From Prolixibacteraceae bacterium (lineage in GTDB: Bacteria; Bacteroidota; Bacteroidia; Bacteroidales; Prolixibacteraceae), in assembly GCA_003506435.1 (NCBI GenBank), contig DOAQ01000046.1, positions 186,001 through 250,000 of the forward strand: a DNA stretch of 64,000 bases. Direction: 5' to 3'. The stretch's first letter is position 1; the number at the start of each line of letters is the position of its first letter. The translations under genes and the position numbers were made by a program. Shown here piece by piece: positions 40,917-49,724 of this stretch. A model generated the notes under the pieces. It was given only the letters and a program-made list of their open reading frames with translations, was not told where the DNA came from and searched no databases.

Positions 40917-41128
40917 CTAAATAAAATAATCAATTTCCGAACCTCTGTAATCAAAAATTACCGGTGGTTTTCCTGAACGTTGAATACGTCCGATGTATTG
41001 AACTAACTTCCCTTCGAATGCAAAAGGATAAACAATAAAGAGACATTCCAGGTTTTCAACGTCAACACCTTCGTTAAAATATTGACCCGGTAGAGATTAC
41101 AATTTGTCCTTCTTGAAATTGGTTTCCC
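40917..41128 (-). pseudogene. Relic of an SF2 helicase C-terminus, frameshifted
   Basis: Translating the minus strand gives QYFNEGVDVENLECLFIVYP, then FAFEGKLVQYIGRIQRSGKP, then an IFDYRG...IDYFI end. This is the motif V-VI region of a DEAD/DEAH helicase, ending at TAG 40917. Just before it, QFQEGQIVISTG is in another frame: an extra G in ACCGGGTCA (about 41087-41093) breaks the reading frame. No N-terminal part remains. It is unrelated in reading frame to the intact helicase at 42589, so an older defence locus was degraded here. Confidence 0.75.
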
Positions 41129-41393
41129 CAATTTCTTTGTTCGCTAATTTGCCTATGCCTTAGTCCAATCGCTGGCGTATAGCTTTGGCAATACTCATCG
41201 CTGGGTCTTACAGACCGTTCTGTGTCCTATTTGTTACCGCCTAGTGTTTATTCTTTTCAGTCATTTTACTTTCAATTTGCTACACATTTTCTGTCTGTCC
41301 GTACGTTGGCTTTGCAAGCTCTTTGACAAAGCTTTGGTTGCAGCGCTGACTTGCGTGGCTTTGGCAATGTGCTTGTAAATAGGGTGGAATTTT
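41129..41393. other. Intergenic gap with short repeats beside defence operon
   Basis: No gene is visible. Two similar segments occur: GTATAGCTTTGGCAATACTC (about 41168-41187) and GCGTGGCTTTGGCAATGTGC (about 41353-41372). Between them lies the palindromic CTTTGACAAAG inside the direct repeat at 41317-41339. Confidence 0.5.
41317..41339 (+). repeat. Direct repeat bracketing the defence operon, left copy
   Basis: AGCTCTTTGACAAAGCTTTG plus GTT resembles the segment at 48354-48375 (AGCTCTTTTACAAACTTTGG plus TT), differing by one substitution and one inserted base. They lie 55 bp beyond the last stop and 85 bp before the first start of the four-gene operon. Confidence 0.6.
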
Positions 41394-42596
41394 TCATTTT
41401 GCAACTATTTTCTTATTTACGTTATCGTATCTAAAATTAATAATTGACTCATTTAATATCATTTGGATAGCTTCTTCAATTATTTCAAATGGTACAACAA
41501 ACCATTCCCGTGGCGTAATTCGTTGCCCTTTTTCATCAAATAAATCAAGATTTAAGCATGATGAAGCAAAAAATCTGTGTAATAACTGCTCTAGCTTATC
41601 AGCATTGCGGTTGTAGCAACTATAAGAAGCCATTTTTTGTACTTCTGCAAACAAGTAAGTTGCTTCATTTTTTGCATTTCTTATACGCTCATCAACAGGA
41701 GTACCGGAAAAACCTATTTTGTATAGATCTTTTATTGCCGAAATCTTTGGGTCAGTTGACTTTGATTTTAAAATATAAATCCAGCCAGTTTGAATATCTT
41801 CGTCTCTAACCAAATTCGCGTTTACAAACAGTTCATTTTGTGCGTAGGCATGTGTATTAGTTACTAGTTTACCGTTATTTTGAAGTTGCTTGCCTAACGA
41901 GCGATACAGCATGTTGCTATATGTGCCGTTTTCGAAAACAGTCCTTGTCCGGCCATCTTTTCGTCTCGATGTTTCTTGCGATAGATTTGTATCATCTCTT
42001 TCAAATATTACATCTTCGAGATATAACATGATACCATCGGCCACATAGAATTGACCTTTTTGTAAATGTTTTTCTAAATCTTTAAATGGCAAAAGTTTCC
42101 TTTTCCCTTCTTTTATTTCCTGATGCACATTCTGAAACATTGCCTCGTAAGGTTTAAAATCCTTTTCTTTCAACGGTTTCCGTTGTGCTACAAAATCTGC
42201 TTCAGCTTTTTCATCAGGATTAGGAATGTGTTTGAATTTGAAAATAGATAGTTCTTCAGCAGTGTTCAATAAGTCGTCATTTTCATTTAGAATATCATCA
42301 ATAGTTAACGTCACAATTTCTACATACCCCAGCAAATCGTGTCGGTCAAAGGGTTTTAGTATCTTCTTTTTGGCATCGTCCTGACGGAGAGCCTTTAATT
42401 TGGCTGACAAACCATATTCTGACATACTCGATGTTCCTGGCTCTCGGTTGTTCTTGTCGATAAAGGCATTAATTTCCTCAAATGACTCAATAAGCCTGTC
42501 TTCTTCGGATTTTATGTTCGAAATTTGAGGCTTTGAATCTAACAAACCAAAGTCATCATCATTAAATATGTCATCTATTGTTATTTTCTTACTCAT
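41394..42596 (-). CDS. GIY-YIG nuclease (T5orf172-like domain)
   Basis: The 400-residue protein has an uncharacterised N-terminal part (about 1-245) and a C-terminal nuclease domain. GWIYILKSKSTDPKI (about 270-284) is the GIY-equivalent strand, LYKIGFSGTPVDERIRNAKN (about 290-309) the YIG strand with the catalytic Arg, and ADKLEQLLHRFFASSCLNLD carries the downstream Glu/His elements. The end, TPREWFVVPFEIIEEAI, is typical of T5orf172-like domains. It overlaps the helicase stop by 8 bp and is the last gene of the operon. It is the most likely DNA-cutting subunit (inference). Confidence 0.82.
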   Translation of the reverse strand: MSKKITIDDIFNDDDFGLLDSKPQISNIKSEEDRLIESFEEINAFIDKNNREPGTSSMSEYGLSAKLKALRQDDAKKKILKPFDRHDLLGYVEIVTLTIDDILNENDDLLNTAEELSIFKFKHIPNPDEKAEADFVAQRKPLKEKDFKPYEAMFQNVHQEIKEGKRKLLPFKDLEKHLQKGQFYVADGIMLYLEDVIFERDDTNLSQETSRRKDGRTRTVFENGTYSNMLYRSLGKQLQNNGKLVTNTHAYAQNELFVNANLVRDEDIQTGWIYILKSKSTDPKISAIKDLYKIGFSGTPVDERIRNAKNEATYLFAEVQKMASYSCYNRNADKLEQLLHRFFASSCLNLDLFDEKGQRITPREWFVVPFEIIEEAIQMILNESIINFRYDNVNKKIVAK

Positions 42597-44553
42597 GTAA
42601 CATTTTTTGACGTTTCAACTCCCGTAAAAATACTATTGCCTCTGCCATTCTTTTTTCTTTTGGGTCAAATGATTGTAAACTTGGGGCTTCTCCTGTTCTT
42701 TCTCTATATTCTTTTATTTTTGGCCAATAAATAATTGCTTCTTCTTCCGTCATTTCAATCTTAGTCGATTGTATATGTTCATCAATTAGCTTCAATACCT
42801 GTTTAGTTACCGATTTCGATAATATTTCAAATGCTTTTTGAAAAGGGTTTATCTGGTCAATTAAATCAATATGTATATCATCAATATTTACAAAGCTTCC
42901 AGCCATTCTGATGAATTTTTTGTTGCCCTGTTCTTCAATAATGCTATTTTTTATTACCGAATCTACAACAACATGTTGTCTAACCGCTTCCACATCCTCA
43001 TCGCTCAGATAAGGGTACACTTCCCTTATTATCTTTGGAATAAGCACGGTGTTTATTACCTCAGGCTCAATATTTCCAGGCATGGCTTTAAGCATTCTGC
43101 CATCTTGCAAAATCCTGGCTTTCAAGTCATTTAAGTCCGATTCAATGATATCTTTTGCCCTTTGCGAAGTTGGTAGTTTGAACCCTCGTATTCTAATTGT
43201 ATTTTCCTCTTCCTCTTCATTAAATTCCTCTTCATCACCTGTTTCTTTGAGTTTAAATCTAAAATTTGGGGCCAATACCTGTTCCATCAATAACGAGGCA
43301 GTTATAGCTTTCAGCATATTATTTACAGCTACTTTAACTTCTTCATTTTCAGCATCAGGTTCTGCAACAAGATTTGTAAACTGTGCATGTGTTTTATTGT
43401 TGCTGTCGCGTGTAGCCCTTCCGATTATCTGTATGATTTCTGTTAAAGACCCTCGATAACCAATGGTCAACGCATGTTCGCAGTAAGGCCAGTCGAAACC
43501 TTCTTTTGCCATGCCAAGAGCAATAATTATATCCATGTCATCGGCAGATTTTATTTTACGCAAATAAGCCGATATCTTATCCCTTGACTTTGGATTGTCG
43601 TTTACCAAGTCGGCAACTTTAAGCATTTTTCCGGTACGTTTGCTTTTAACATGCAGAACGCCTGTTTTCTCGTCCTGATATTCCAAATCGCCCAAAACAT
43701 CCATAATATGGCCAACTTCTTCTAACTTTTCCCTTGACGACTCGGCCGAATTTACACTGGGAATATGGATTATTGTTTTTTTGCTTTCATCCAAAATCTC
43801 TTCCAAAGCAGACATTTCCCTGTCGGGCTGCTTCTTGAAATATTTGCCCCAATAAAAATGATACCCAATGCCCAGCGATTTTAAATACTCATAGCCATTC
43901 AACTGCTCGTAGTAGTTGTATGTAACTTTTGTAAACTTTGCCTCGTCTTCGGGCATTAAAACTGGCACACTATCGCCCCTGAAATAGGAGCCGGTCATGG
44001 CAACGATATGGGCATTCGATTTTGCCATGATGTTTTTCATCACTTCTCCCAGCTTGTTATCCCCATCGGCCGATACGTGGTGGAACTCATCAATGGCAAC
44101 CACAGTATCATTTAGCTTCTTTTCGTCCAACCCTTCAAAAGCAAAACGCAAAGTAGCATGGGTGCAAATCAGGATTTGTTCATCAGTTTCAAGAAATTCA
44201 AGAAAAGCCTTAACCTTACTTTTTTCACTTCCCGGGGTACAGAGGTTGTATTTTGGGTTTGGAGCCCAGTCGGCAAAAAAACCATGCTTTTTTAACTCTG
44301 TTGTGCCGAAAGATGCCCCGATAGTTTTTTCTGGTACAGCTACTATTACTTTTTTAATTCCCTGATGGTGTAGTTTTTCCAGTGCAATAAACATCAAAGC
44401 CCTTGATTTACCTGAGGCTGGTGGTGCTTTTATTAATAAATACTGAGCGGAATTGGCTTTAAATGCTTTTTCTTGCATTTCGCGCATACCAAAAGCATTT
44501 GTTTTTTTGCTGTTACCTGTTTGATTGTATGTTACTTCAACTAAATTGGCCAT
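42589..44553 (-). CDS. DEAD/DEAH-box (SF2) helicase of defence operon
   Basis: The 654-residue ATP-dependent DNA helicase or translocase has motif I PPASGKSRALMFIALE (about 43-58), motif II VVAIDEFHHVSADG (about 149-162), motif III VAMTGSYFRGDSV, and motifs V-VI IALGMAKEGFDWPYCEHALT and EIIQIIGRATRDSNNKTHAQ (about 375-394). The C-terminal 230 residues are acidic, then helical. The DEFHH box and architecture recall type I/III restriction translocases. It follows RhuM by 1 bp and overlaps the GIY-YIG gene by 8 bp. Confidence 0.9.
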   Translation of the reverse strand: MANLVEVTYNQTGNSKKTNAFGMREMQEKAFKANSAQYLLIKAPPASGKSRALMFIALEKLHHQGIKKVIVAVPEKTIGASFGTTELKKHGFFADWAPNPKYNLCTPGSEKSKVKAFLEFLETDEQILICTHATLRFAFEGLDEKKLNDTVVAIDEFHHVSADGDNKLGEVMKNIMAKSNAHIVAMTGSYFRGDSVPVLMPEDEAKFTKVTYNYYEQLNGYEYLKSLGIGYHFYWGKYFKKQPDREMSALEEILDESKKTIIHIPSVNSAESSREKLEEVGHIMDVLGDLEYQDEKTGVLHVKSKRTGKMLKVADLVNDNPKSRDKISAYLRKIKSADDMDIIIALGMAKEGFDWPYCEHALTIGYRGSLTEIIQIIGRATRDSNNKTHAQFTNLVAEPDAENEEVKVAVNNMLKAITASLLMEQVLAPNFRFKLKETGDEEEFNEEEEENTIRIRGFKLPTSQRAKDIIESDLNDLKARILQDGRMLKAMPGNIEPEVINTVLIPKIIREVYPYLSDEDVEAVRQHVVVDSVIKNSIIEEQGNKKFIRMAGSFVNIDDIHIDLIDQINPFQKAFEILSKSVTKQVLKLIDEHIQSTKIEMTEEEAIIYWPKIKEYRERTGEAPSLQSFDPKEKRMAEAIVFLRELKRQKMLHE

Positions 44554-44554
44554 G

Positions 44555-45553
44555 TCATTTTCTTTTAATCTTATTTTCTAGCTGTTTCATTTCCCTGTCA
44601 AAATCGGAAATATACTTCTTGTCTTCAGCTATTCTGTATTTATCGAATTCGGCTTTTGCTTTATCAATTGCCTTTTGATGGCTTATTGTTCCCGCATGGG
44701 TTAAAAGTTCCTTTTCACTTATTTTCAAAAAGTCATCCAGTTTTTGAACCCAATCCACCATTTTCATTAAACGGCCATTTGTCGTTTGCAATTCAGCAAA
44801 ATCAAGGTACATGGAAACTACCAGATTTAATTGTTTTAATTCAGCTTCGGTAAGATAATTTTTGGCAATACCAATATCGCGTTGGGTAATGTAATTGCCT
44901 TTGAAATTAGTTAACCCTAAAAAAGGCTCTCCGGCATTTGCCCTGTTATATATCATTTCGGCGGCTGTTTGCCCGTGTATGGCATAGTGCATTTTATTTT
45001 GCACAGTAGCAAAAAAATGCTTTGTAAGTTCCTCATCCTTTTTATAATCAACACTTGTAGCGTATATGTCGGTTATTTTTTGATAAAAATTACGTTCGCT
45101 GCTACGGATATCCCTGATGCGCTGCAACAGTTCTTCGAAATACCGACTGCGTGCCCCTTCCTGTTTCAGGCGGTCATCGTCCATGGTAAAGCCTTTTACC
45201 AAATATTCGTGGATACGTTTGGTAGCCCAAATACGAAACTGCGTGCCTTGCACCGATTTAACCCTGTAGCCTACCGAGATAACCACATCGAGGTTGTAAT
45301 ATTCTATTAGGCGTTCTACCTCGCGCCCGCCCTCAGTTTGAACTGTCGCAAAATTTGCGACAGTTGAACTTTTTTCGAGTTCCCCCTCGGCAAATATATT
45401 GTTGATGTGTTTGCCAATGGTTTTAACATCGCGGTTAAATAGCACTGCTATTTGCTGACGGTTTATCCAAACGCTTTCATCCTGAAAATGGACATCAAGT
45501 TTTACTGTGCCATCGTTGTTTTGGTAAATCAGTATGTTTTGTTGTTCACTCAT
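44555..45553 (-). CDS. RhuM-family protein
   Basis: The 332-residue protein is of the virulence RhuM type. VWINRQQIAVLFNRDVKTIG (about 28-47) and ISVGYRVKSVQGTQFRIWAT (about 93-112) are the conserved N-terminal region, followed by KRIHEYLVKGFTMDDDRLKQ. The C-terminal part, MHYAIHGQTAAEMIYNRANA, is the Fic/DOC-like neighbour domain often found with it. RhuM proteins are frequently encoded inside restriction-modification loci but have no established activity. It overlaps the methyltransferase stop by 8 bp, so it is co-translated with it. Confidence 0.9.
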   Translation of the reverse strand: MSEQQNILIYQNNDGTVKLDVHFQDESVWINRQQIAVLFNRDVKTIGKHINNIFAEGELEKSSTVANFATVQTEGGREVERLIEYYNLDVVISVGYRVKSVQGTQFRIWATKRIHEYLVKGFTMDDDRLKQEGARSRYFEELLQRIRDIRSSERNFYQKITDIYATSVDYKKDEELTKHFFATVQNKMHYAIHGQTAAEMIYNRANAGEPFLGLTNFKGNYITQRDIGIAKNYLTEAELKQLNLVVSMYLDFAELQTTNGRLMKMVDWVQKLDDFLKISEKELLTHAGTISHQKAIDKAKAEFDKYRIAEDKKYISDFDREMKQLENKIKRK

Positions 45554-48269
45554 TGTTTATGATATTTTTTCTTTTTTTCTTCGGTTTGGCAAACAAGGTG
45601 TCTTTATTTATCATCTCTTCGTACAGTTTGAAAAGATACTCCAAGCGTTCGGTATCGGTTGTAAATGGTTGTAACCTATAACATTTCTCTATTGCTTCGT
45701 CTAATTCGCGGTGCGCCTGCCGCAAGCCTTTGGGCATGGTATTGGGGTCGTAAAGTTGGGCCATTGTTTTTTCGGGGTATTTGGCCCGTTCGTCCAGAAT
45801 GGCAAACACATACAAATTCAGGTTTTCCTTTTGTTTTAGGCTGATTTCGGGAAAGGGGAAAGTGTTGTAACACAATTGTGATGAATATCTGTAATCTAAC
45901 TTTAACCTCCCACCAACTGTTCGTACCCAAACCATGTGCATACGAGATGTTAATATGCCAAACAGCCAAGCTTCTGCGCCAAAAACGACATTTGCTGCAT
46001 TAGAAATAATTGTATCACCGTTTAAAAAACCCATAGGAATATATTCTCGTCTCTCCGATGAAGTACTTGGAATTATTATAGAATCAGAATCTTGGTGTAC
46101 AGAATAGTAATATTTATGAGGCAGACCTGCCATGTCTCGTGTGCTTTTTTCAGTGCTATTTAATCTGAATACAGTTACAGCATCTAATCTTTTCGCTATA
46201 TCTGGAATTGATTTTGCAAACTCTAAATTTTCTTCATCAATGTACAAACACCATCTCTCAGTACCTTTAATAAACTCGGCTGAACCAGCAAACTTTTTTA
46301 ATAAGATTGAAGCTTTAGGATGGTTTTTGAGTAATTCTTTTTTTTGTTCAGTGTTAAAAATAAGATTCCCGCCATCCACAATTTTGCTTCCATAATTCAT
46401 AAGAGGTAACTTAGAAATAGGCTTCATTCTTTTAGAAATGATTGTAGCACTACCACTTGTTAAATATGGACTAATATCTTTGGCGTAGAAATAGATATTA
46501 TTATCGTATAGTTTTTTGGGGTCATTTGAGATTGATCTTAATCCTATAATTGTAACAAATACTCCAGCATTTCCTTTGGCATTGTTAGTCCATTTAAAGG
46601 ATTTATATGCAAAAAATATTTCTATTTTCGATTTCAGGATATTTGACCATAAAAGAATAACCTGTTCCCCTTGACAAATTGAATTTGTTGTTACAAAAGC
46701 TGCTTTTACATTTTTATTCTGAATAAATTCAGTTGCCTTTATAAACCAACAGGCAATATAGTCTAAGTCTTTATACGATTTAAAACCTCTACAAACAAAA
46801 GCTAAATCATCTTTTTGTTCTTTGCTTTGAAGAAATGAACCCAAATACGGCGGATTTCCAATAATATACACTTCATCATCGCTTGTAACGGGGCATACTT
46901 CAGTCCAATCCAAACGAGTAGAATTACCTTGAACTATTTTTCCAGCTTCTTTCAAAGGCAATAGTGGTTTTGATTTGCCGTAATCGAAAAGCATTTCTTC
47001 GAAAACCCTATTCATTTGGTGTTCGGCTAACCACAATGAAAGTATGGCCATTTCGTGGGCAAAATCGTCAATTTCGATACCGTAAAACTGCGTTAATTGT
47101 ATTTGCGAGAACTCGATGGTTGGGCTGGGCGACAAGTCGATAATCCGTTGCAGAATCTTTATTTCAAACAAACGAATTTCTTTGTAAGCAATAATCAAAA
47201 AATTGCCACTGCCGCAGGCAGGGTCAAAGAATTTGATTTTCGAAATCCGCAAAATAAGCTTTCGAAGCTCTTTTCCATTATTGAAATTTTTTTCAAACTC
47301 TTCATATAAAGCATCTAAAAACAAAGGCCTTATAAGTTTATGAATATTCTCAACCGATGTGTAATGCATCCCCAAATTGCTACGGTATTCCGGCAGAACA
47401 ACTGCCTGAATCATGGAACCGAAAATGTCGGGGTTTATGTCTTTCCAGTTGAGTTCGCCCAATTCAATGAGTGTTTTGCGGGCTTTGAAATTAAAAATTG
47501 GCGAATCAATCGAATCGCGGAACAAGCCACCGTTTACATAAGGAAAGCGTGCCAAATAAACAGGGAAAAGGCCGCTTTCTTTAGTGTTTAACCTTCTGAA
47601 AAGGTCGTTTAGGAATATGTGCATATCTCTCCCATCTTCAGATGTATGCTGCGCAAGCGTATTGGTAAAAATGCCTTCTTCTTCAAATATTTCTGTGTCT
47701 TCGGCAAAATAACAAAAAAGCAATCTCGAAAGAAAAATATTGAGATTGTGGATGCTTTCCTTGGAATTATAAATGTCGTTCGCGTTAATAAGGTTATCGT
47801 AAAGCTGGGCCATTTTATAGGCTGCTTCACGGTCGGCTGTATTGTCGTTCGATGTGTTGTAAACCTCGCTTCCAGCAAGAGGCAGAAAGAAATCGAAGTA
47901 TTTAGGAAGGTCTTTTAATGCAATATCAAGGTTTTTGCCAATCTTTAAATCCTTGGCAACAAGCGTTTCAAAGTCTGTAACAATTGCAAAACGTAGATTG
48001 TGTTTAAAAATCCTCTCTTCTTTCGAATGGTTTTCGATGCTGCTAAGGAGTTGATTTGTAGGTTCCTCTTTAAAAAAGACTTTCTTGTTGTATAGTATTT
48101 CCCCATCAACTTTTGAAAGGTTAAAATCTCCTTTCTTTAACCGGGTAACAGAGGTTTTCGAAGTGCCGTAAGCGACCAGCAAATCAAATATAAATTCTTC
48201 CTTCGAAAAATCCTCAAAAATTCGCTTCACGTTGCTTTCTATTTCTTTGCTGTTCATTTTAGATATCAA
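45546..48269 (-). CDS. MmeI-like DNA adenine methyltransferase
   Basis: The 907-residue protein is the first gene of the operon. KIKFFDPACGSGNFLIIAYK (about residue 345) is SAM motif I and EVYIIGNPPYLGSFLQSKEQ (about 470) is catalytic motif IV NPPY of gamma N6-adenine methylases. The TRD/C-terminal part has GGRLKLDYRYSSQLCYNTFP and LRQAHRELDEAIEKCY, as in MmeI-family enzymes. The N-terminal 170 residues, where MmeI has a PD-ExK nuclease, show no clear D...ExK motif. Cleavage may therefore depend on the GIY-YIG partner (inference). Recognition specificity is unknown. Confidence 0.88.
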   Translation of the reverse strand: MISKMNSKEIESNVKRIFEDFSKEEFIFDLLVAYGTSKTSVTRLKKGDFNLSKVDGEILYNKKVFFKEEPTNQLLSSIENHSKEERIFKHNLRFAIVTDFETLVAKDLKIGKNLDIALKDLPKYFDFFLPLAGSEVYNTSNDNTADREAAYKMAQLYDNLINANDIYNSKESIHNLNIFLSRLLFCYFAEDTEIFEEEGIFTNTLAQHTSEDGRDMHIFLNDLFRRLNTKESGLFPVYLARFPYVNGGLFRDSIDSPIFNFKARKTLIELGELNWKDINPDIFGSMIQAVVLPEYRSNLGMHYTSVENIHKLIRPLFLDALYEEFEKNFNNGKELRKLILRISKIKFFDPACGSGNFLIIAYKEIRLFEIKILQRIIDLSPSPTIEFSQIQLTQFYGIEIDDFAHEMAILSLWLAEHQMNRVFEEMLFDYGKSKPLLPLKEAGKIVQGNSTRLDWTEVCPVTSDDEVYIIGNPPYLGSFLQSKEQKDDLAFVCRGFKSYKDLDYIACWFIKATEFIQNKNVKAAFVTTNSICQGEQVILLWSNILKSKIEIFFAYKSFKWTNNAKGNAGVFVTIIGLRSISNDPKKLYDNNIYFYAKDISPYLTSGSATIISKRMKPISKLPLMNYGSKIVDGGNLIFNTEQKKELLKNHPKASILLKKFAGSAEFIKGTERWCLYIDEENLEFAKSIPDIAKRLDAVTVFRLNSTEKSTRDMAGLPHKYYYSVHQDSDSIIIPSTSSERREYIPMGFLNGDTIISNAANVVFGAEAWLFGILTSRMHMVWVRTVGGRLKLDYRYSSQLCYNTFPFPEISLKQKENLNLYVFAILDERAKYPEKTMAQLYDPNTMPKGLRQAHRELDEAIEKCYRLQPFTTDTERLEYLFKLYEEMINKDTLFAKPKKKRKNIINNE

Positions 48270-48353
48270 AAATCATTAAGATTATTATCTTTAATCTACT
48301 ATTCAAATAATCCACAAAATAAGAAAAAAGCTCGGGTGTGTAGGTAAAAAAAC

Positions 48354-48375
48354 AGCTCTTTTACAAACTTTGGTT
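48354..48375 (+). repeat. Direct repeat bracketing the defence operon, right copy
   Basis: AGCTCTTTTACAAACTTTGG plus TT, paired with the copy at 41317-41339. Both are followed within 12 bp by similar G/T-rich text (GCAGCGCTGAC and TGTGCGTTGGC). Confidence 0.6.
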
Positions 48376-48612
48376 TGTGCGTTGGCCTGAGGGGTTTACA
48401 AATGTGCTGTTTTGTGTGATGGGGCTACTTGCCTAATATCTCCAAAGTCATCAAATGTTTTCTCGTATATTAGCTCATAATCTTACTTATATACTTTTTC
48501 ACTTCCGAATTTACCCATTCGTTAAGAAATCACCTAAAAATCAGGAGAAAAAATAAGCGGGTAAAAATCGGTATTCAAGGGCGAAAAACAAATTACCACA
48601 AATTTAGACACT

Positions 48613-48822
48613 ACTCTCAAAGAACCTCGCTTGAATCTTTTAGAACCAAATTATACTCTCAAAGAATCTCGCTTGACTCTTTTTGTATCAAAATCGGTTC
48701 TAAAAGACTATTGTTTGAGTCTTTTAGAATCAAAATCCACTCTCCGGGAGTCCCGTTTGACTTTATTTGAACCCAATTTTATTCTTTAATACTCTCGCTT
48801 GACTCTTTTATACTGAAAATCA
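48613..48822. repeat. Five tandem 42-bp hairpin-forming repeats
   Basis: Units begin at about 48613, 48655, 48698, 48739 and 48781, a period of 41-43 bp. Most contain the core CTCGCTTGA or a variant flanked by ACTCTCAAAGA-type and CTCTTTTAGAA-type arms. Unit 3 is a perfect hairpin: TTCTAAAAGACT (48698-48709), loop ATTGTTTG, AGTCTTTTAGAA (48718-48729). Stems vary between units while pairing is partly kept. Confidence 0.8.
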
Positions 48823-48891
48823 AAGATCAACAAGGTTTTTTTCTATTCACAGCAGAAAATTAAGCCGATCTTTTTCCTGTCTCAGCAAAAA

Positions 48892-48917
48892 GCCCCTGCA
48901 CCAGACGATGCAAGGGC
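48892..48917 (-). terminator. Terminator of the 158-aa gene
   Basis: GCCCCTGCA (48892-48900) pairs with TGCAAGGGC (48909-48917) with one mismatch across an 8-nt loop. On the minus strand a T5 run follows. It lies 22 bp after the stop codon at 48940. Confidence 0.8.
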
Positions 48918-48939
48918 CAAAAACCAAAAAAAAGACCAA

Positions 48940-49416
48940 CTATCCGTTGCTTTCCGGTACACCTGCGCCTTTTACTTTTACAAACCGTTTGCTAAGGTCT
49001 TCATAAATGGGTTTCGAACCGGGTACGCTCATTTTAGCAGCCTGTTTTACCGAATTGTAATAGGAAAGCGAAGCGATATAACTTTCAGCTCCGGCCTCCA
49101 TGGTGGTGTCGGAAAGATTATCTTCCAACTGAAGAACCATCCGGTACAGGGGAGTTAACTGTTTGTAAACCTTCATATCGGTAACCAACCCACTCCTGTC
49201 GAGATAAACAGGCGTGAACTGAGGATCTGATACACAGTAATCGAGGCATTTTTCAACAAAAGGCAATGTTTTATCGCTCATTTTAGGTAATCCATGACGC
49301 TCATCCGGGGTCAGGGCAATTAAATAGGGAGCTAACAGGGTTATTACTTCCTGCATCTTGGCAGTTGCCTGAATGATAATTTCATCAGGAATCTCAAAAC
49401 TAATTTTGTTTTCCAT
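48940..49416 (-). CDS. Hypothetical cytoplasmic protein (158 aa)
   Basis: A helical, slightly acidic protein without signal or membrane segment. Recognisable stretches are LAPYLIALTPDERHGLPKMS and AAKMSVPGSKPIYEDLSKRF. It resembles a family of short Bacteroidota proteins of unknown function seen near repeat-rich intergenic regions, but I cannot name it. It is monocistronic, with its own terminator immediately downstream. Confidence 0.65.
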   Translation of the reverse strand: MENKISFEIPDEIIIQATAKMQEVITLLAPYLIALTPDERHGLPKMSDKTLPFVEKCLDYCVSDPQFTPVYLDRSGLVTDMKVYKQLTPLYRMVLQLEDNLSDTTMEAGAESYIASLSYYNSVKQAAKMSVPGSKPIYEDLSKRFVKVKGAGVPESNG

Positions 49417-49724
49417 AGGTTAGAAATTTTTGGGTTAAATTAAAATTTAAAGTATTGTACACTAAACAATAATCTGTTTGTTTATTCCTCTGTTAACAAG
49501 GAAGTAACCCTTTAAAAATGTATTTTTTATGAAACCCCCTGTTTTTCTGACGAAATGACGTCGGGCACGGGTGAACGATAGGTTTTTACGCGATTTCGTG
49601 AATCTAATTAACAATAAAGAGCCCACCCCCTCAAAGCTACTCTTTATATACAACTCACGGCATGTATATTTTTCCGGCCTGAAAGGCCAATATAATTCAG
49701 CCAGGGCATATCCCGAGGTATATC

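Larger units (their letters stand above)
48270..48939. other. Upstream region of defence operon, no gene
   Basis: No credible reading frame. It contains the right direct repeat (48354-48375), an AACAGC (48351-48356)/GCTGTT (48406-48411) inverted pair, the five-unit 42-bp hairpin array (48613-48822) and a terminator for the leftward gene at 48940. Confidence 0.6.

Noticed and set aside
41394..48269. Operon as a classical type I restriction system
   Set aside because: There is no HsdS-type specificity subunit and the helicase has no fused nuclease; the methylase is a single-chain MmeI-like protein with its own TRD region.
48613..48822. CRISPR-like array
   Set aside because: The repeats are imperfect, directly adjacent tandem units with no unique spacers and no cas genes nearby.
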